64,000 nucleotides of DNA, from the NCBI GenBank assembly GCA_963663775.1, contig OY760624.1, positions 2,480,001 to 2,544,000 on the forward strand, given 5' to 3'. The DNA comes from G963663775 sp963663775 (GTDB lineage: Bacteria; Bacillota; Clostridia; Oscillospirales; Butyricicoccaceae). Of the stretch, positions 41,855 through 50,226 are shown piece by piece. A program made the position numbers and the translations under genes. Numbering within the stretch: position 1 is the stretch's first letter; each line of letters begins with the position of its first letter. Below the pieces are notes generated by a model. That model had not been told where the DNA came from, searched no databases, and was given only the letters and a program-made list of their open reading frames with translations.

Positions 41855-42985
41855 ATGGATTTTTCAAAGTTTCCAACGCCCTGCTTCGTGGTAGACGAAG
41901 GCTTATTGACCCGTAATTTAGAGATTCTAAAATCCGTTTCTGACCGTTCCGGCGCAAAAATTCTGCTTGCGCAAAAAGCATTCTCCATGTTTTCTCTCTA
42001 CCCGCTGATTTCGCAATATCTCAGCGGCACAACTGCCAGCGGACTGTATGAAGCCAAATTAGGCAAAGAGCAGTTCCCAGGCGAGGTGCATGTATTTTCG
42101 CCCGCCTATCTGCCGCAGGAATTTGGCGAACTGCTGCAAACAGCCGACCATATCGTGTTCAATTCCTTTGCCCAGTGGGAAAAGTACGGTGCCAAAGCCA
42201 AATCCGCCGGAAAATCCTGCGGTATTCGCATCAATCCGGAGTGCTCCACCCAAGAGGATGGTCACGCCATTTATGACCCCTGCGCAGTGGGTTCTCGTCT
42301 AGGCGTCACCTTGGCAAACTTCCGTCCCGCGTTGCTGGATGGCATTGATGGACTGCATGTGCACACCTTGTGTGAGCAGAACTTTGATGCCTTGGAAGCA
42401 ACTTTGGCGGTGTTTGAGGAGCGGTTCGGCAGCTATCTGCATGGTATGAAATGGCTGAATCTCGGCGGCGGACATCACATCACACGAGAGGATTATGACC
42501 GTGAAGGGTTGATTGCTTGCGTGCAGCGTCTACGCCAAACCTATGGCGTAGAGGTCTATTTAGAGCCTGGCGAAGCGGTTGTCCTAAACACTGGGTTTTT
42601 GTTGTCCAGTGTGCTTGAAATTGTGCATAACCAAATCGATATTGCCATTTTAGATGTTTCTGCGGCTTGCCACATGCCAGATGTGTTAGAAATGCCCTAT
42701 CGTCCGCCCGTCATGGGCGGTGCAAAGCCAACCGAAAAGCCCCATCTCTATCGGCTTGCGGGTCCGACATGCCTCGCAGGCGATGTTATCGGCGATTATG
42801 CGTTTGACACCCCCCTTTCCGAAGACAGCATGGTGATTTTTGAGGATATGGCTCTGTATACCATGGTGAAAAACAACACCTTCAATGGCATGAAGCTGCC
42901 CTCCATTGCCATTCGCCATACAGACGGCACGCACACCATCGTCCGCTCTTTTGAGTACCAAGATTTTAAAAACCGCTTGTCATAA
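41855..42985 (+). CDS. nspC: Carboxynorspermidine decarboxylase
   Basis: A 376-residue PLP enzyme of the alanine-racemase-fold decarboxylases. Lys41 (LLAQKAFS) binds PLP; LNLGGGHHITREDYD, EPGEAVVLNTG and the substrate loop TCLAGDVIGDYAF (with the catalytic Cys) are present. It decarboxylates carboxynorspermidine or carboxyspermidine to the polyamine. ATG 41855 follows GAAAGGA. Together with the upstream gene it forms the alternative spermidine route used by many gut bacteria. Confidence 0.93.
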   Translation: MDFSKFPTPCFVVDEGLLTRNLEILKSVSDRSGAKILLAQKAFSMFSLYPLISQYLSGTTASGLYEAKLGKEQFPGEVHVFSPAYLPQEFGELLQTADHIVFNSFAQWEKYGAKAKSAGKSCGIRINPECSTQEDGHAIYDPCAVGSRLGVTLANFRPALLDGIDGLHVHTLCEQNFDALEATLAVFEERFGSYLHGMKWLNLGGGHHITREDYDREGLIACVQRLRQTYGVEVYLEPGEAVVLNTGFLLSSVLEIVHNQIDIAILDVSAACHMPDVLEMPYRPPVMGGAKPTEKPHLYRLAGPTCLAGDVIGDYAFDTPLSEDSMVIFEDMALYTMVKNNTFNGMKLPSIAIRHTDGTHTIVRSFEYQDFKNRLS

Positions 42986-43147
42986 TCTTTCGATTTCAAA
43001 AGAACACAGGTGCTTTTTGTTGTGTAAAACCCATAATATTGCACACATATAATCTTGACATTTTTGTGGAAAATGTTATGCTAAACATATATGCACTTTC
43101 AAGCCATCTCAAAAAAATTGCCAGACGGACTTCAAGGAGGATTGTTC

Positions 43148-45130
43148 ATGAAAAGAAAACTCTGTTTTTTTATGCTCACAAGCATTCTGTTCTTATGGTT
43201 CTGCACGCCTGCACTTGCCGTTGCAGACCTCCCTCCCGACACTCCCCTCTCGGATGACACCCCGCTGACTGGCGGACAGCTTGCCTACATAGTATCGTCC
43301 TATTTACAGACGCAAGATGCTCCAGACCCTGCCGTTGATTTCACTGCATGGTATGCGGCATATGCGAAAGACATGACTGCACTCGGTGTTTTCCCCACGG
43401 ACGGCACCTTCTCAATGGACACCGAAGTAACCCGTTCGCAAGCATTTTATGTGTTGGCGCATGCGTTTCAGTTGGAAACCGCACAACAAGACCTTTCCGC
43501 ACTCGCCCCGCTAACCGACATGGCAGACACCACACCTGCAACACAGCGTGCGGCGGTGGCTCTGCTACAAGCAGGCGCATTGTCTGCAACCGAATCGCAG
43601 CTTTCTCCCAATGCACCGATGTTATATGCGCCGTTTATGGACATGCTCCAGCGCCTGACGACCTTGCAAGGAACTGCCGATGCCCTCCCTGCATCCTCTG
43701 CAAACATGGTCACACTGACCGAAGATACCGTTTTCCTACGCAATGCAACCCTGCCCTATTCGCTGATGCTTGCGCCTTCTGTACGAGATGTGCAGCTGCA
43801 AAATACCACCATTGAAGGCACTCTTTTGGTGCGCGGTGCTTCTATTGCACAACTTTCGCTCTTCAATACAACAGGGCAGCGACTGACCCTTGCCACGGCT
43901 GGCACGGACCTTTCCGTTTCTGCGGCGGAGGACACACATTTTTCTACCGTTACCATCGGTGACGGAAACGGTGTCGTTGCCTTGTCTGGCTCACTCTGTG
44001 ATGCTGTGGAAATCACCGGCAACAATCGCACGGTTTCTTTGTCCAATATGAACCTTTCCTGCTTGTGTATTTCTGGTAGCCATTGCACCATCCAAATCAG
44101 TGCTGATACCACAATCGGCACACTTATCAACGTTGCAGCAGGCTCCGGCAATGTCATTACAGTCGATGGCACCATTGCATCTGTTGACCTGCAAGCACCC
44201 CAAACCACGCTGAACGGCACAGGCTATGCAGAAGCTGTGCAATATTCTGCGGCGGACTGCAGCGTCACACTTCCTGCGGGCACAGTCATCGACACCCGTG
44301 ACAGCGGGCTCAGCGGCATCCTCATGGACATTGCCGCTCCCACCGTTCCCGCAGGCGGCGAATTGACTGCAACCGCCACGTTTTCCAATGTCGCATCCGA
44401 AAAGGTGTGCTCCGCACAATGGTATTTGGACGGGAATCCTGTATCTGGCTTTGCCAACAGCAGCTTTTCGCTCGCCGAAAATACCGTTTCTGTATTTTCG
44501 CAGGAATTGGTGTTTTCCTATCGCATGCAGCAAAAACATACAGTTGGACTCTGTGTCTTATATCAAAACGCCGCCACAGGATTGACGGAAAAGCTATTTG
44601 CACAATCCGCTGTGCTGGTTGAAAACTATCCGGATGATTATTATGCCGAACCCGTGTTGTCGCTCATCACACCGACCTATTCCGCCGGCAACACCGACTA
44701 TTCCGATGTGCAGAAAGAAACCTTTGTGAACGCAAAAAACTACTCCAGCGACACAGATTTTCTGATTTGGGTGAGTTTATCTGCACAAAAAGTCAATGTT
44801 TTTAAAGGCTCTCAGAATAAGTGGTCGCTTCTGCATTCGTTTGACTGCGCCTCCGGCAAATCTTCGACACCAACGCCGCTAGGCATCACCCACGTGACCT
44901 ACAAACAAACCGCATGGATTACCGAAGACTATCAATGCCGTCCCATCGTGCGGTTTTATCCTGGAACAGGCTATGCTTTTCACTCTCGGTTATATTCGCC
45001 AAGCGGAAAAGTGCTGATTGATGACACCATTGGCAGACCTGCATCCCATGGCTGCATTCGCATGATGGACGAAGGCATTTATTGGCTTTATGACAACATT
45101 CCGACGGATACAACGGTCGTGATTTATTAA
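43148..45130 (+). CDS. Secreted L,D-transpeptidase (YkuD) with SLH-like and beta-helix regions
   Basis: A 660-residue exported protein. Signal peptide at 1-26 (LCFFMLTSILFLWFCTPALA). Residues ~40-165 resemble SLH repeats (LTGGQLAYIVSSYL, VTRSQAFYVLAHAF); 190-370 is a repetitive beta-solenoid-like stretch rich in N, T, S and G; then an Ig-like domain; and a C-terminal YkuD domain with SHGCIRM (catalytic Cys636). It would crosslink peptidoglycan by 3-3 bonds or attach a protein. Strong AAGGAGG ribosome binding site. The 43091 ATG is not the start. Confidence 0.85.
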   Translation: MKRKLCFFMLTSILFLWFCTPALAVADLPPDTPLSDDTPLTGGQLAYIVSSYLQTQDAPDPAVDFTAWYAAYAKDMTALGVFPTDGTFSMDTEVTRSQAFYVLAHAFQLETAQQDLSALAPLTDMADTTPATQRAAVALLQAGALSATESQLSPNAPMLYAPFMDMLQRLTTLQGTADALPASSANMVTLTEDTVFLRNATLPYSLMLAPSVRDVQLQNTTIEGTLLVRGASIAQLSLFNTTGQRLTLATAGTDLSVSAAEDTHFSTVTIGDGNGVVALSGSLCDAVEITGNNRTVSLSNMNLSCLCISGSHCTIQISADTTIGTLINVAAGSGNVITVDGTIASVDLQAPQTTLNGTGYAEAVQYSAADCSVTLPAGTVIDTRDSGLSGILMDIAAPTVPAGGELTATATFSNVASEKVCSAQWYLDGNPVSGFANSSFSLAENTVSVFSQELVFSYRMQQKHTVGLCVLYQNAATGLTEKLFAQSAVLVENYPDDYYAEPVLSLITPTYSAGNTDYSDVQKETFVNAKNYSSDTDFLIWVSLSAQKVNVFKGSQNKWSLLHSFDCASGKSSTPTPLGITHVTYKQTAWITEDYQCRPIVRFYPGTGYAFHSRLYSPSGKVLIDDTIGRPASHGCIRMMDEGIYWLYDNIPTDTTVVIY

Positions 45131-45135
45131 AAAAA

Positions 45136-45176
45136 CATCCCTATTTCTAAAATAATAGAAATAGGGATGCTTTTTT
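45136..45176. terminator. Bidirectional terminator
   Basis: Perfect 14-bp arms CATCCCTATTTCTA and TAGAAATAGGGATG, 6-base loop, then CTTTTTT; the other side starts with AAAAAAA. Serves the transpeptidase and the convergent SbcD-like gene. Confidence 0.9.
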
Positions 45177-45182
45177 ACACCG

Positions 45183-46340
45183 TCATATCGCCAATGGCGG
45201 CAGGGCTTCTCCTTCAAATGCGGCGAGCGTAACCTTCAGCGCATACAAAATCTGCGCTTGTTCCTGCGGATTATCCGCCGCAGCCGCATATTTTTCATGA
45301 AATTTGCGTGTAACCGAACCACGCAAGTCATCCTCCTGCGTATATCGCCAAATATCCTTTGGCGGCACGCTTTCATTTTCCACACAGGTATACAGAAAAA
45401 CGGTATCCAGTGCACTGAGCAGCCCTTCCATATCCGGTTCATAGGTACGATTTCCCACCAAGGTGAGCGATAAGCATGCATTGGAAAAATCCTCTGGCGG
45501 TGCCGGCAAATCACACGCACGTGATGCCACCGCCGTATTCTTGCTGTGCAGAATGTGCTCCGCCACGGCACGACTGAGCTCCTTATCGTTTGCAATGTTT
45601 GTGATGGGCTGCTGCCATATCAAAAACGTTACCCCGTCTGCCGGCATAAAGCGCAAATGCGCTTCTTCTTTTGTAATCCCGCCAAAAAGAAATCCATGGG
45701 TGTCTGGCTCATGAAATCCACGCCCCATCAGCGCACCTGCATACGCATACGCCGTTTTTCCGGCATACTGTATCCCGGAATACGCATGCTCATGCCCCAG
45801 TGCGGCATAATCGAATCGGCTCTGGCGCAGCTTCTCCAGCGTCAGCCAGTTTTTTTTGCTGCTGGAGTGCAAATCTGCATGCAACAGCAAAATATTGCAC
45901 TGGGCAGTATCCAAATCCGCTTGAATGACCACATCTTCCTCAGTGTCCTCATGCGCAGCCCCCCAAACCACCGTTGTTTTATCGATTTCACAAGGGGTGA
46001 GCTGTGTGCTTTTAAACACATGCATTCGGTTGGAAAATGACATCGTCTGATACGGGCTTTCCTCATGCAAATAGTCATGGTTGCCCGGTGCAATGAGCAC
46101 CTTGCACGATGCACTTTCCAAAATTTGAAATACTTCCTGCGCCAGCTCCTGCGGCGGCACCGGCATCGCAAACAGGTTGCCCGCAATCAAAATAGCTGCC
46201 GCATGATTTTTTTTTGCATAATCAACGGCATTGCGCAATGCATTCATCTGCGCTTTTTCACAGGTGCGAGCCACAATATCCGGCAAATTTTCGTACACCG
46301 TTCCAATATGTGCATCTGCTATATGAAGAATCAAGGACAC
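45183..46340 (-). CDS. SbcD/YhaO-like metallophosphoesterase, metal motif II altered
   Basis: A 385-residue protein of the SbcD/Mre11 group. Motif I is DAHIG, motif III GNHDYL, a later HADLHS and GHEHAYSG are present, but motif II reads AGNLFAM where the family has GDLF, so the metal-bridging Asp is Asn. No SbcC-type ATPase is adjacent. I use the GTG at 46340 (SLILHIADAHIG) because GAGG lies 9 bases upstream; an ATG five codons earlier is possible. Nuclease activity is therefore uncertain. Confidence 0.78.
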   Translation of the reverse strand: MSLILHIADAHIGTVYENLPDIVARTCEKAQMNALRNAVDYAKKNHAAAILIAGNLFAMPVPPQELAQEVFQILESASCKVLIAPGNHDYLHEESPYQTMSFSNRMHVFKSTQLTPCEIDKTTVVWGAAHEDTEEDVVIQADLDTAQCNILLLHADLHSSSKKNWLTLEKLRQSRFDYAALGHEHAYSGIQYAGKTAYAYAGALMGRGFHEPDTHGFLFGGITKEEAHLRFMPADGVTFLIWQQPITNIANDKELSRAVAEHILHSKNTAVASRACDLPAPPEDFSNACLSLTLVGNRTYEPDMEGLLSALDTVFLYTCVENESVPPKDIWRYTQEDDLRGSVTRKFHEKYAAAADNPQEQAQILYALKVTLAAFEGEALPPLAI

Positions 46341-46440
46341 AAAAAATAACCTCATTTCATGATATGTCTAAGAATCTGTTTTCACAAACGGACTTCTTTG
46401 TTTTAGTATAGCACATTGTCAATCCGCTGCGCAAATAGAA

Positions 46441-46484
46441 ATGACAAAAGCTTACTCTTGGGGGAATGAGTAAGCTTTCGTCAT
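46441..46484. terminator. Terminator after dnaI
   Basis: Arms ATGAC.AAAGCTTACTC (46441-46457) and GAGTAAGCTTT.GTCAT (46468-46484), one mismatch, 10-base loop. Confidence 0.7.
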
Positions 46485-46670
46485 TCATATTTCACAAAAA
46501 AGAGGGGAAAGAAAATTATAGATAGGTTGGCTTCTTCGGTATCAGCCAGAGCCTTGGGGGTTGACCCTTGCTGATGTGTTTATTATAACCGCCTTGGACG
46601 CTGCATATGTGAATAGTTCGTAAACAACCTGTTAAGGATTTTCAACCATTTTGTATCTTTTTCGGTTGCT
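46485..46670. other. Gene-free region with a plus-strand promoter and foldable sequence
   Basis: No coding frame. A good plus-strand promoter is present (TTGACC 46561-46566, 17 bp, TATAAC 46584-46589), pointing into the 3' end of the dnaI gene on the opposite strand. On the minus strand, GGTT...AACC and ATCAGC...GCTGAT arms (about 46526-46590) enclose GGGTCAACCC, a compact fold. A small RNA in either direction is possible. Confidence 0.35.
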
Positions 46671-47678
46671 TTATTTGTGAAAAAGCTTTCCATGCCGTTT
46701 CAAAATCCGAATATCATCTCCAAAAAAGCGAAGCTGTGAAAAATTGCCCAAGATACGTGAGGCAATCGCCGGAGAATATCGCTTTTCCAAATCAGCCGGC
46801 ATCAAATTGGTGTTGATAATCATAGAAGCATTTGCCATCAAGCGGTCGTTCATCAGCTCATATAACGCACTGATAGTGAATGAAGTGGTCATTTCCGCCC
46901 CCAAATCATCAATAATCAGCAAATCTGCTTTGCGATATTTGCGCAGCTGTTGTGTGGCACCGGTTGCTTCTGCGCCACGAAACTTCACCGTTTCAAAATG
47001 CGATAAAATCGATATGGCGGTATCATATGCCACGGAAAATCCCTTTTCTGTAATTTCTCCTGCAATGCACGTGGACAGAAAGGTTTTGCCAAGCCCTGCC
47101 GACCCATACAGCAGCAAATGTCCCCCTTTCTTGCCGAATCGATTGGCATACATGCGGCATTCCGCCAAATTATCCTCCATGTTTTCACGTGGTGACATGC
47201 CGATGGCAGGAAAAATCCTTGCATCGTAATAATCCAGCCGAAACGTGGAAAAATTTTGGTCATGGATGGGAAGCACCGTTGACAAGCTTTCTGTCAATTT
47301 TTTGGCATAGCGTGCTTTTAAGCACTCGCAGAGCTGCGTGCCGATATATCCCAAATCCGAGCAGGCGGGACACGCAGGCTGCAGGGTCAAATAACCATGC
47401 ACAAATCCATTGCGCACCAAGAGTGCTTCACGTTCCTGCTGTAGTGCCAGATTTTGCGTGCGCAATTTGGCAATCGCCTCGCTGGGGTCATCTCCGCTTT
47501 CCAGTGCGGCACGTATCACATTGGCTGCGGTTGTGCGCAAGGCATTTTCAATGACACGCACCCTTGGCAGTTTGGCATACACCTCTTGCTTGCGCTGTTC
47601 CAGCTCTCGCTCTCGATTGCCCCGTTCTATTTCCAAGTCACGCAAAGCCGCAGATAACACTTCCTTATCATATGCCAT
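46671..47678 (-). CDS. DnaI-type replicative helicase loader (AAA+ ATPase)
   Basis: A 335-residue DnaC/DnaI-family protein. The N-terminal part has a zinc site (PACPACSDLGYI and LCECLKARYAKK), the C-terminal AAA+ module has Walker A YGSAGLGKTFLS and Walker B LLIIDDLGAEM. Such proteins load the replicative helicase. It directly follows the DnaD-domain gene (3 bases apart), the usual clostridial pair of primosome genes. Confidence 0.9.
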   Translation of the reverse strand: MAYDKEVLSAALRDLEIERGNRERELEQRKQEVYAKLPRVRVIENALRTTAANVIRAALESGDDPSEAIAKLRTQNLALQQEREALLVRNGFVHGYLTLQPACPACSDLGYIGTQLCECLKARYAKKLTESLSTVLPIHDQNFSTFRLDYYDARIFPAIGMSPRENMEDNLAECRMYANRFGKKGGHLLLYGSAGLGKTFLSTCIAGEITEKGFSVAYDTAISILSHFETVKFRGAEATGATQQLRKYRKADLLIIDDLGAEMTTSFTISALYELMNDRLMANASMIINTNLMPADLEKRYSPAIASRILGNFSQLRFFGDDIRILKRHGKLFHK

Positions 47679-47681
47679 GAA

Positions 47682-48671
47682 CTATTCGTTCTCCTCTCTG
47701 CGCCGCTGTCGGCGCGCCTTCACATCTTCTAGCCACTGCTGTTCCCATGCAGACAGCTGTGCAGGCGAGGTTGCCTCTGCGGTCTGCGGTTTTTTGTTTT
47801 GATAATAGGTATTTGGTGCAGGCGAGGTGGATTTTGTACTGCGCTCTGGCTCCACCGCTGTAATCTCTGCCACAGTGTGCACACCCTTTTGGTCCCACGC
47901 CGCCAAGATTTTACGCAAATACTGCCAGCTAAAGGTACCGATGGACTGCTCCATGCGGCGTGCCGCCATTGCAACGGCTTCCGGCGGAAATCCACGTGCA
48001 ATAAATTCGGAAATGCTGCGGCTTTCCACCGCAGAAAGTGCACGCTCTTCGGACAAACCCAACGCCGTACGCATGGCTGCCAGCAACGGCTTTTCTGCCT
48101 CTCTTCGATTGAGGTATTCGGTTGCCGCCTGAACGCTGAACAAGCCCATATCCGCCCACAAACAAGCTTCTCGCTCAATATCCCGCCGTTTAACCATCTC
48201 TTTTTCATTTTTCAAATACGTCAGCAATTCAATGATGACCTCTGCCGGCAGTCCCAAATGGTCATAGGCAACAAATAAGGAACGCACCTGCGATTCGGTT
48301 AAGGTGCGTCCGAATACGGCTTCTGCGGCGTCACAGACGGCAGAAAAGCGATGGTCGCCCTGCCGTGCCTGCCGCAATTCTGCAGCACGATAGGCTGGAA
48401 TCGTCTGTGCTGGTGCTTCGCTGACCTTTTCCTGCGGTGCAGACGCCAGCTCCAATCCCGTCAAGGTGAAAACCGCTCGTTCATATCGTTCCTGCGTAAA
48501 CCCCAGTTCCCTCGCCGCTTTTTTTTCTTCAAAGTGCTTGCCTTGCCGTAGGACATAGAGATACAAAAGTGCGCTGTCACCATCTCCACATTGCAGCAAT
48601 TTATCAATCACATCACTACGCATCACACAAAAATCTCCCGCGGTAGATAATAGCTGCGGTAAAGATGACAT
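47682..48671 (-). CDS. DnaD-domain replication initiation protein
   Basis: A 329-residue protein: an N-terminal winged helix (SDVIDKLLQCGDGDSALLYLYVLRQG, about 20-60) and one or two DnaD-like C-terminal domains (about 125-200 and 210-270; EYLNRREAEKPLL and REFIARGFPPEAV-like parts). Members take part in primosome assembly with DnaB/DnaI. ATG 48671 has GGAGG 9 bases upstream; the longer frame is not preceded by any signal. Confidence 0.85.
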   Translation of the reverse strand: MSSLPQLLSTAGDFCVMRSDVIDKLLQCGDGDSALLYLYVLRQGKHFEEKKAARELGFTQERYERAVFTLTGLELASAPQEKVSEAPAQTIPAYRAAELRQARQGDHRFSAVCDAAEAVFGRTLTESQVRSLFVAYDHLGLPAEVIIELLTYLKNEKEMVKRRDIEREACLWADMGLFSVQAATEYLNRREAEKPLLAAMRTALGLSEERALSAVESRSISEFIARGFPPEAVAMAARRMEQSIGTFSWQYLRKILAAWDQKGVHTVAEITAVEPERSTKSTSPAPNTYYQNKKPQTAEATSPAQLSAWEQQWLEDVKARRQRRREENE

Positions 48672-48739
48672 CGCTTTCAGACCTCCATTTTCCAATTCCT
48701 CTGGTTTTTTTACGGTTTTTCGACTTCTAGGCACAAATT

Positions 48740-48768
48740 ATTATAACTTGTCGAAAGCACTCATGCAA
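48740..48768 (-). promoter_or_regulatory. Promoter of the dnaD-dnaI pair
   Basis: Minus strand TTGCAT (48763-48768), 17 bp, TATAAT (48740-48745), 69 bases before the start. Confidence 0.65.
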
Positions 48769-48813
48769 GCACTACACAAATTTTCTTAAATTGATAATGC
48801 TTTTTTGCGCACT

Positions 48814-48832
48814 CTATAGTATAATACTATAG
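48814..48832 (+). promoter_or_regulatory. Perfect palindrome over the -10 of the glmU-like gene
   Basis: CTATAGTAT, A, ATACTATAG: 9-bp perfect arms around one base. TATAAT (48820-48825) is contained in it. No clear -35 is visible at standard distance, so the promoter may be activated or the palindrome may be an operator. Confidence 0.5.
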
Positions 48833-48881
48833 AAACGTATCATCAGGCGCATACGTGCGCTTACCGAAAGGGTTATTTTCA

Positions 48882-50171
48882 ATGAATACTATTACCACCG
48901 TGCTCTTAGGAAATCGCAGAGGAAACGACCATATCTGTGCTTTTTCGCGCGAAATCCTGTTTCGCACAGCTGGCGAATGGGTCGAGGATGCGCTCCCTCC
49001 AACCGCCAACACCTTTTATGTGCATGAGGAAGGGACGCCGTCGCTCTCTCACGCCTCTGACATTTTTTGTTCTTCCGAAGAACGCTATCAAACGCTTGCT
49101 GCAACAGACGCCGTGTTTCAGTCTTCCCATGTTCTGCTGGCAGCTGCACCGATTCCGGAATTGACGCTGCAAGATTATGAGCGGCTGCTGCGTCTGCACC
49201 AGTCAGCGGGCAACGACATTACGCTGCTGTGCTGTGACGGTGGCGTGCAGGAGCGTTTTGCCCTGCTGCGTGACCTGCACGATGCCGTTTCCGCCATTGG
49301 ACGTGGCGAAGGCGAGCGGGCGCTGCATGTTGCCGTGTTCACCGCCCCCTTGCTGCAGCGCATGCTGACAACACCCCATACCAAGCTGTTTGACATCATC
49401 AACGCCGCAATTGGACAAGGTGCTAAAATCGGTACAGTGCACACACGCACCGTCACGGAAATTGTTTCCGGCATGGATGCGTATGTGGTGCAAAAGCGTA
49501 TGATTGAACGCATCAATCTTGGTCATATCTCTCGTGGTGTGCAAATTTTTGCTCCGGATGCCACGTATATCGCACCGGATGCCATCATCGGTGCGGACGC
49601 AACCATTCTGCCGGGAACGATTGTCCGCGGCGGATGCACCATCGGCAGCCATGCCATCATCGGACCGAACACCATCCTTGACCATGCGGTCATCGGTGAT
49701 GCGACCACGGTGAACAACTCGCAGGTCTATGAAAGCACCGTTGGCCATAATGCCACGGTCGGTCCATTTGCTTATGTGCGTCCCGGCTGCTGCATTGGTG
49801 ACGATGCACGCATTGGTGACTTTGTCGAACTCAAAAAAGCAAACATTGGCAATGGCACAAAGGTTTCGCACCTCACTTATATCGGCGATGCAGAAGTGGG
49901 CGAACGTGTCAACTTTGGTTGCGGCACGGTTGTTGTCAATTATGATGGGTATCATAAATACAAGACCGAAATCGGCGATGACTGCTTTATCGGCTGCAAC
50001 ACCAACCTTGTTTCTCCGGTGAAACTGGGCAAGCGTGTCTTTACTGCCGCAGGTGCCACTATCACAAGCGATGTGCCTGATGGTGCACTGGCGGTTGCAA
50101 GAGTCCGCCAAAAGAACATGGAGGGTTGGAACGACCGCCGCCGTGCTGCGCACGGACAAGCAAACGATTGA
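48882..50171 (+). CDS. GlmU-like protein with an intact acetyltransferase and a degenerate uridylyltransferase domain
   Basis: A 429-residue protein aligned with GlmU over its full length. The C-terminal left-handed beta-helix (hexapeptide repeats, from about 225) keeps the acetyltransferase site: VGPFAYVRPG, SHLTYIGDAE with the catalytic His, and VVNYDGYHK. The N-terminal domain has lost the nucleotide loop LAAGxGTRMxS (here VLLGNRRGNDHICAFSRE), and the GDxPLI motif reads AAAPIPE. It should acetylate glucosamine-1-phosphate but not add UMP. ATG 48882 has AAGGG upstream. Linked to prs, as in many Firmicutes. Confidence 0.85.
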   Translation: MNTITTVLLGNRRGNDHICAFSREILFRTAGEWVEDALPPTANTFYVHEEGTPSLSHASDIFCSSEERYQTLAATDAVFQSSHVLLAAAPIPELTLQDYERLLRLHQSAGNDITLLCCDGGVQERFALLRDLHDAVSAIGRGEGERALHVAVFTAPLLQRMLTTPHTKLFDIINAAIGQGAKIGTVHTRTVTEIVSGMDAYVVQKRMIERINLGHISRGVQIFAPDATYIAPDAIIGADATILPGTIVRGGCTIGSHAIIGPNTILDHAVIGDATTVNNSQVYESTVGHNATVGPFAYVRPGCCIGDDARIGDFVELKKANIGNGTKVSHLTYIGDAEVGERVNFGCGTVVVNYDGYHKYKTEIGDDCFIGCNTNLVSPVKLGKRVFTAAGATITSDVPDGALAVARVRQKNMEGWNDRRRAAHGQAND

Positions 50172-50226
50172 TTGCATTCCAAATATTACATTTCATTTTT
50201 CAGTATGCAGGGGGTATAACAAAGAC

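Noticed and set aside
46526..46600. Possible c-di-GMP riboswitch
   Set aside because: Some A-rich and G/C-paired parts recall the class I fold, but the conserved core and receptor segments are not present and no gene follows in the right direction.
49203..50177. A 324-codon open frame on the minus strand
   Set aside because: It is the complement of the GlmU-like beta-helix gene; the repeated hexapeptides keep the opposite strand open.
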